Shown: positions 60,977 to 64,000 of the stretch, piece after piece | Position numbering within the stretch: the first letter of the stretch is position 1 | How the letters are laid out: each line of letters begins with the position of its first letter | NCBI GenBank assembly: GCA_035455185.1 | Contig: DATIFQ010000343.1 | Location: forward strand, 1 to 64,000 | Length of the DNA: 64,000 nucleotides | Reading direction: 5' to 3' | Source: JAEHDI01 sp035455185 | GTDB lineage: Bacteria > Acidobacteriota > Terriglobia > Bryobacterales > Bryobacteraceae | The notes under the pieces: generated by a model | What the model was told of the DNA's origin: nothing | What the model saw: only the letters and a program-made list of their open reading frames with translations | The model's database searches: none | Program-made: the position numbers and the translations under genes

Positions 60977-61918
60977 ATGAGCGGGATGCGGATGGAGGGG
61001 TATCGTGCGTTACGCGAAGGGGCAGCATGGCTCGATCTCACGGGGCGCGGAAAGATTGCCGTGCGCGGCGAAGACCGAGCTCGCCTGCTCCATGCCCTGT
61101 GTACGAATCACATCCAGGAACTCACGCCGGGCCGGGGATGCTACGCCTTCTTTCTGAACGCACAAGGCCGCATCCTCGGTGACGCGAACGTCTTCTGCCT
61201 GTCCGGCCACTTCCTGCTCGACACCGAACCGGAACTCGCCTCGAAGCTTTACGATCACATCGACAGGTACATCATCGCTGACGACGTGAGCCTGGAAGAC
61301 ATGACGGGCGGCCTGGCGACGATCGGGCTGGAAGGCCCGAAGGCAGCGGTTGTCCTTTCCGCCGCCGGGGCGACAATCCCCGAGACACCGTACGCCCACG
61401 CGCCGTGGGGAGATCGCATGATCGCCAGGGCGAACACAACCGGCTCCGGCGGATTTCTGCTTTTCGTGCCCGCCGCCGAGAAGGACGCGACCATTAGGGC
61501 GCTCGAGGCCGCCGGCGCTGTCGCCGCGGGCCCTGACGACACTCGCACCGTGAGGGTGGAGAACGCCGTTCCGCGTTACGGCGAAGACATCACGGAAGCG
61601 AGTCTTCCCCAGGAGACGCGTCGCGACGATGCGATCAATTTCAACAAGGGCTGCTATCTTGGGCAGGAGATCGTCGAACGGATTCGGTCACGGGGACACG
61701 TGAATCGCTCCGTGGTCCGCCTCGAAATCGAAGGCGACCACCCCCTCCCGGCAGGCGCGCGCATCCTGGCAGGAGGGAATGAGACCGGGCAGATCACGTC
61801 CGCGGAGTTTTCACCGGCTCTCGGTAATACGGTTGCCTTGGCGTACGTCCACGCCGTGGATGCCCGTCCGGGCACGCGTCTCACAGTGGACGGCGCGGTT
61901 GCTGTCGTCAGCGTCTGA
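60977..61918 (+). CDS. ygfZ: YgfZ/GcvT-like folate-binding protein
   Basis: 313 residues. GcvT-like fold with the YgfZ signature NKGCYLGQEIVER (about residue 220). Tetrahydrofolate-dependent helper for Fe-S cluster enzymes. Fits near the Fe-S APS reductase downstream. Convergent with the cysC/cysH pair. Confidence 0.93.
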   Translation: MSGMRMEGYRALREGAAWLDLTGRGKIAVRGEDRARLLHALCTNHIQELTPGRGCYAFFLNAQGRILGDANVFCLSGHFLLDTEPELASKLYDHIDRYIIADDVSLEDMTGGLATIGLEGPKAAVVLSAAGATIPETPYAHAPWGDRMIARANTTGSGGFLLFVPAAEKDATIRALEAAGAVAAGPDDTRTVRVENAVPRYGEDITEASLPQETRRDDAINFNKGCYLGQEIVERIRSRGHVNRSVVRLEIEGDHPLPAGARILAGGNETGQITSAEFSPALGNTVALAYVHAVDARPGTRLTVDGAVAVVSV

Positions 61919-61959
61919 GGTGGTCGAGCACTTCCCCAGGAATCGCCAGATGGCCGGGG

Positions 61960-62511
61960 TCAACGAGTCATAGCCGGGATGCCGTTCGGAATCAAGCCCA
62001 ACTGCTCCAGCTTGCTCCAAACCTTGTCCGAACTCTCCTCCGGCGTTTCGCGGGAGGAATCCACGGTGACCTCGGGGTTCAGCGGCGCCTCGTAGGGATC
62101 GGAGACTCCGGTGAACTGCGCTATCTCGCCAGCTAGGGCTTTCTTGTAGAGACCCTTCACGTCCCGCTCCACCAGCACGTCGAGCGGACAATGGACGTAT
62201 ACTTCGACGAAATTGGCAGTCTGCGCCCGCACTTCGTCGCGGATCGCCCGATACGGCGAAATGGCCGCGGCGATTGCGATGACCCCGTTGCGTGAGAGGA
62301 GATCACAAACGAATCCGATGCGGCGGATGTTAATGTCGCGATCCTCCTTGCTGAAGCCGAGGCCCTTGGAAAGGTGTGTCCGCACGACGTCCCCATCCAG
62401 TACCTCCACCTTCATACCCGCTTCGCGAAATCGACCAGCGAGGATCTCGGATATCGTACTCTTACCGGCGCCGGAGAGGCCGGTGAACCACAGCGTAAAT
62501 CCTTTATGCAT
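61960..62511 (-). CDS. cysC: Adenylylsulfate kinase
   Basis: 183 residues from ATG 62511, overlapping cysH by 8 nt. P-loop TGLSGAGKST, APS-binding DGDVVRTHL and NIRRIGFVCDLLSRNGV. Phosphorylates APS to PAPS. It shares a transcript with the APS/PAPS reductase, and a sulfatase-rich genome could also need PAPS for sulfotransferases. The CysDN sulfurylase is not in view. Confidence 0.93.
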   Translation of the reverse strand: MHKGFTLWFTGLSGAGKSTISEILAGRFREAGMKVEVLDGDVVRTHLSKGLGFSKEDRDINIRRIGFVCDLLSRNGVIAIAAAISPYRAIRDEVRAQTANFVEVYVHCPLDVLVERDVKGLYKKALAGEIAQFTGVSDPYEAPLNPEVTVDSSRETPEESSDKVWSKLEQLGLIPNGIPAMTR

Positions 62512-63250
62512 TTGTCCCTTGCAGAATATCATTGACCAGTACGGCCGGTCCACGCAAGACTGCTCCTCCATTCCCGAAATGGATACCACACTCCTTGTGC
62601 TCGTCCTGTTCCCACCACCAGCGCCCCGCGCGCTCGTCCTCTCCGGGCGCAACCGGCCGGGTACACGGCGCACAGCCGATACTGGCATAACCTTGCGCGT
62701 AGAGCGGGTGGACCGGCACGTCGTGCCGCCGGATATAGTCTTCCACGTCGCCGCCGGTCCAGTCGGCCAGCGGGTTCAGCTTCAAACGCCCGTTCTCTTC
62801 CTCGGCCTTCGGAACCGACGCCCGGGTCACTGACTGGGACCGCCTGAGCCCTGTTGCCCAAGCCCGGAACCCGGCAAGTTTCCGCTCGAGCGGGCGAACC
62901 TTTCGGATTTCGCAGCAAAGCTGGCGCAGCGCAGGCTCTTGGCGGAAGAGGTTAACACCGTAAGAGCGCACCATCGCCTCGAGTTCGGCCGGATCCGGAG
63001 AAGCCGTCTCAACCCGTACGCCGTACTTCTCGCGGACGGTATCGATCATTTGGTGTGTTTCTTCCGGCAAACGGCCGGTGTCCAGGGTAACCACCCGCAC
63101 CTCCGTGGAGATTCGTGCAGCCATATCCAGAATCACCATCCCGGTCTTCTGGAAACTAGTGCAAATGGCAAACGACTCGCCGTACGTCCCGATCGCCCAG
63201 CGCAGGAGATCCGGCGCCGGCAGACGCTCGAGCTGAGAGATGTCAGTCAT
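62504..63250 (-). CDS. cysH: APS/PAPS reductase
   Basis: 248 residues. Adenylyl-sulfate reductase fold with substrate loop SFQKTGM and TLDTGRLPEET. Cys pairs C112-C113 (LCCEIRK) and C193-x2-C196 (GCAPC) form the 4Fe-4S site of APS-type reductases; active-site Cys is in ECGIH (221). Reduces activated sulfate to sulfite with thioredoxin. First gene of the cysH-cysC unit, controlled by the promoter/operator just upstream. Confidence 0.95.
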   Translation of the reverse strand: MTDISQLERLPAPDLLRWAIGTYGESFAICTSFQKTGMVILDMAARISTEVRVVTLDTGRLPEETHQMIDTVREKYGVRVETASPDPAELEAMVRSYGVNLFRQEPALRQLCCEIRKVRPLERKLAGFRAWATGLRRSQSVTRASVPKAEEENGRLKLNPLADWTGGDVEDYIRRHDVPVHPLYAQGYASIGCAPCTRPVAPGEDERAGRWWWEQDEHKECGIHFGNGGAVLRGPAVLVNDILQGTNA

Positions 63251-63258
63251 CGAAGACC

Positions 63259-63302
63259 CTAATCTCTATCAGATTAGTCTATTTTGTGATGCAATGCAAG
63301 CT
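63259..63302 (-). promoter_or_regulatory. cysH promoter with overlapping palindromic operator
   Basis: Minus-strand TTGCAT, a 17-bp spacer and TAATCT form a sigma70-type promoter. The -10 lies in a perfect 19-bp palindrome (63259-63277, arms CTAATCT/AGATTAG around a 5-bp core). A dimeric repressor bound there would block RNA polymerase. The palindrome starts 9 bp before the ATG, leaving a very short leader. Confidence 0.65.
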
Positions 63303-63340
63303 TACCGGAGCTTTGACCTCTTGCCGAAGCGGCTTGGGGA

Positions 63341-63967
63341 CTACCGGACCGGCCCGTCGGAGATGGGATCGACGTCGAATTCGAACAACTGGCCCCCGGC
63401 GGTGAAGCGTAGTTTGCCGGCGCCAAGCGGGCGGCCCAGGGTGGGGAAAAAGACCGCGCCGTCGGTCGATTCGCCGGGCTTCAGTCTTGTTTCGACGAAT
63501 GCGATGGCGGAGGCGGCTGCGGCGGCCTTCAACTTCGTGGAGGCGACTTCAGCAAGGGCTGAGCGTCGGCGCTGTTCGTAGCCGTTCGTGGAACGGAACC
63601 GGACCATACCGTATAGCCCCATCTCGTAGGTCGAGGTGAGCTTGACAACATCGTTCCTGCCGGCTCTATTCAGAAGTTCGCCGACGACGGATTCCGCCGA
63701 GGAGGCCCGGACTGCAAAGCCGTCGTCGCGGGTAAAGACGAAGTCTTCCGGACGGACCATGCACGGGATTGTCGCGCCGTTGGACGCAGCCACCTGCAGT
63801 ATGGAGTACTCACGGACCTGGATCGGCAGATGGGCAAACATGACTGTTAGGCCGTTCTTCGAGAGAGTTTGGTACTTGAGTCCACCGGACTCAAACTCGA
63901 TCACCTGCGCAGCCACGATGCCGGCCACAGCGATCAGGAGGAGTACGGCGCGAAGGAGCATACCCAC
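63341..63967 (-). CDS. Secreted protein of unknown function
   Basis: 208 residues with a signal peptide (LLRAVLLLIAVAGIVAAQ). Beta-rich sequence without known motifs; a stretch KLKAAAAASAIAFVETRLKPGESTDG is helical then loops. Start may be ATG 63967 or the Met two codons in (MLLRAV). Leftward, separate from the cys genes by about 90 bp. Function unknown. Confidence 0.75.
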   Translation of the reverse strand: MGMLLRAVLLLIAVAGIVAAQVIEFESGGLKYQTLSKNGLTVMFAHLPIQVREYSILQVAASNGATIPCMVRPEDFVFTRDDGFAVRASSAESVVGELLNRAGRNDVVKLTSTYEMGLYGMVRFRSTNGYEQRRRSALAEVASTKLKAAAAASAIAFVETRLKPGESTDGAVFFPTLGRPLGAGKLRFTAGGQLFEFDVDPISDGPVR

Positions 63968-64000
63968 TATCTATGATAGCGACATCTGAAAAGAAAACGC

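Overview
The window is GC-rich, densely coded and free of recognisable transposases, integrases, phage genes or CRISPR arrays. The gene set points to a free-living Gram-negative soil heterotroph. It has a heptosyltransferase-type GT9 and an MsbA-type exporter, cytochrome oxidase assembly genes, Tat-exported sulfatases and sugar enzymes, a bacillithiol-type deacetylase, CarD, a Trm112-like peptide and VWA-like secreted proteins. This combination fits Acidobacteriota, most likely a Solibacter/Bryobacter-like lineage. That placement is inference from gene content, not from a database search.

Layout. 1-3.7 kb: end of a heparinase-like gene and a secreted S9 peptidase. 3.9-6.8 kb: the most unusual stretch, with a small Cys-rich ORF, two tandem paralogous RNA-like units (each with a sigma70-type promoter and an intrinsic terminator), a 22-bp duplicate of the tRNA-Glu 3' end, a decayed gene, a secreted unknown protein and tRNA-Glu(CTC). 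6.9-12.2 kb: FG-GAP protein, then a coupled pair (a Zn-ribbon/membrane/LamG-like protein and a TPR protein). 12.5-17.1 kb: enolase-superfamily dehydratase, CarD, Tat-type sugar isomerase, radical SAM protein. 17.1-23.3 kb: a leftward housekeeping block with 4-nt overlaps (sir2, larC, metG, tatD, polyprenyl synthase) plus purE. 23.4-26.9 kb: heme/copper oxidase assembly cluster (ctaB, ABC pair, SCO1, DUF420). 27-34.4 kb: CocE hydrolase, sulfatase, YjbQ, receiver protein, DUF167, galactonate dehydratase, KDPG-type aldolase, Trm112-like peptide. 34.4-42.5 kb: a rightward housekeeping cluster (GT9, msbA-like, yicC, gmk, rpoZ, coaBC, UDG, tmk, holB). 42.7-48.8 kb: divergent Hfq, thioesterase, TPR, ssb, VWA-like protein, exported methyltransferase, PfkB, rhomboid, bshB1. 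48.8-58.9 kb: carbohydrate region (MFS uptake, mannonate-dehydratase-like, heparinase-like, CBM9, esterase, sulfatase, aminotransferase). 58.9-64 kb: MBL hydrolase, a large unknown protein, ygfZ, and cysC/cysH behind a palindromic operator.

How the genes work together. Several genes look like a loose toolkit for sulfated or uronate-containing polysaccharides: two heparinase-like proteins, two sulfatases, two enolase-superfamily dehydratases, a UxuA-like enzyme, an ACS-family transporter and a KDPG-type aldolase. They are scattered rather than forming one locus. The strongest candidate for something undescribed is the tandem RNA pair at 4.42-4.90 kb. Other points of note are the Hfq with an inverted tail arrangement, the operator over cysH, the APS-reductase/APS-kinase overlap, and the exported versions of normally cytoplasmic enzymes.
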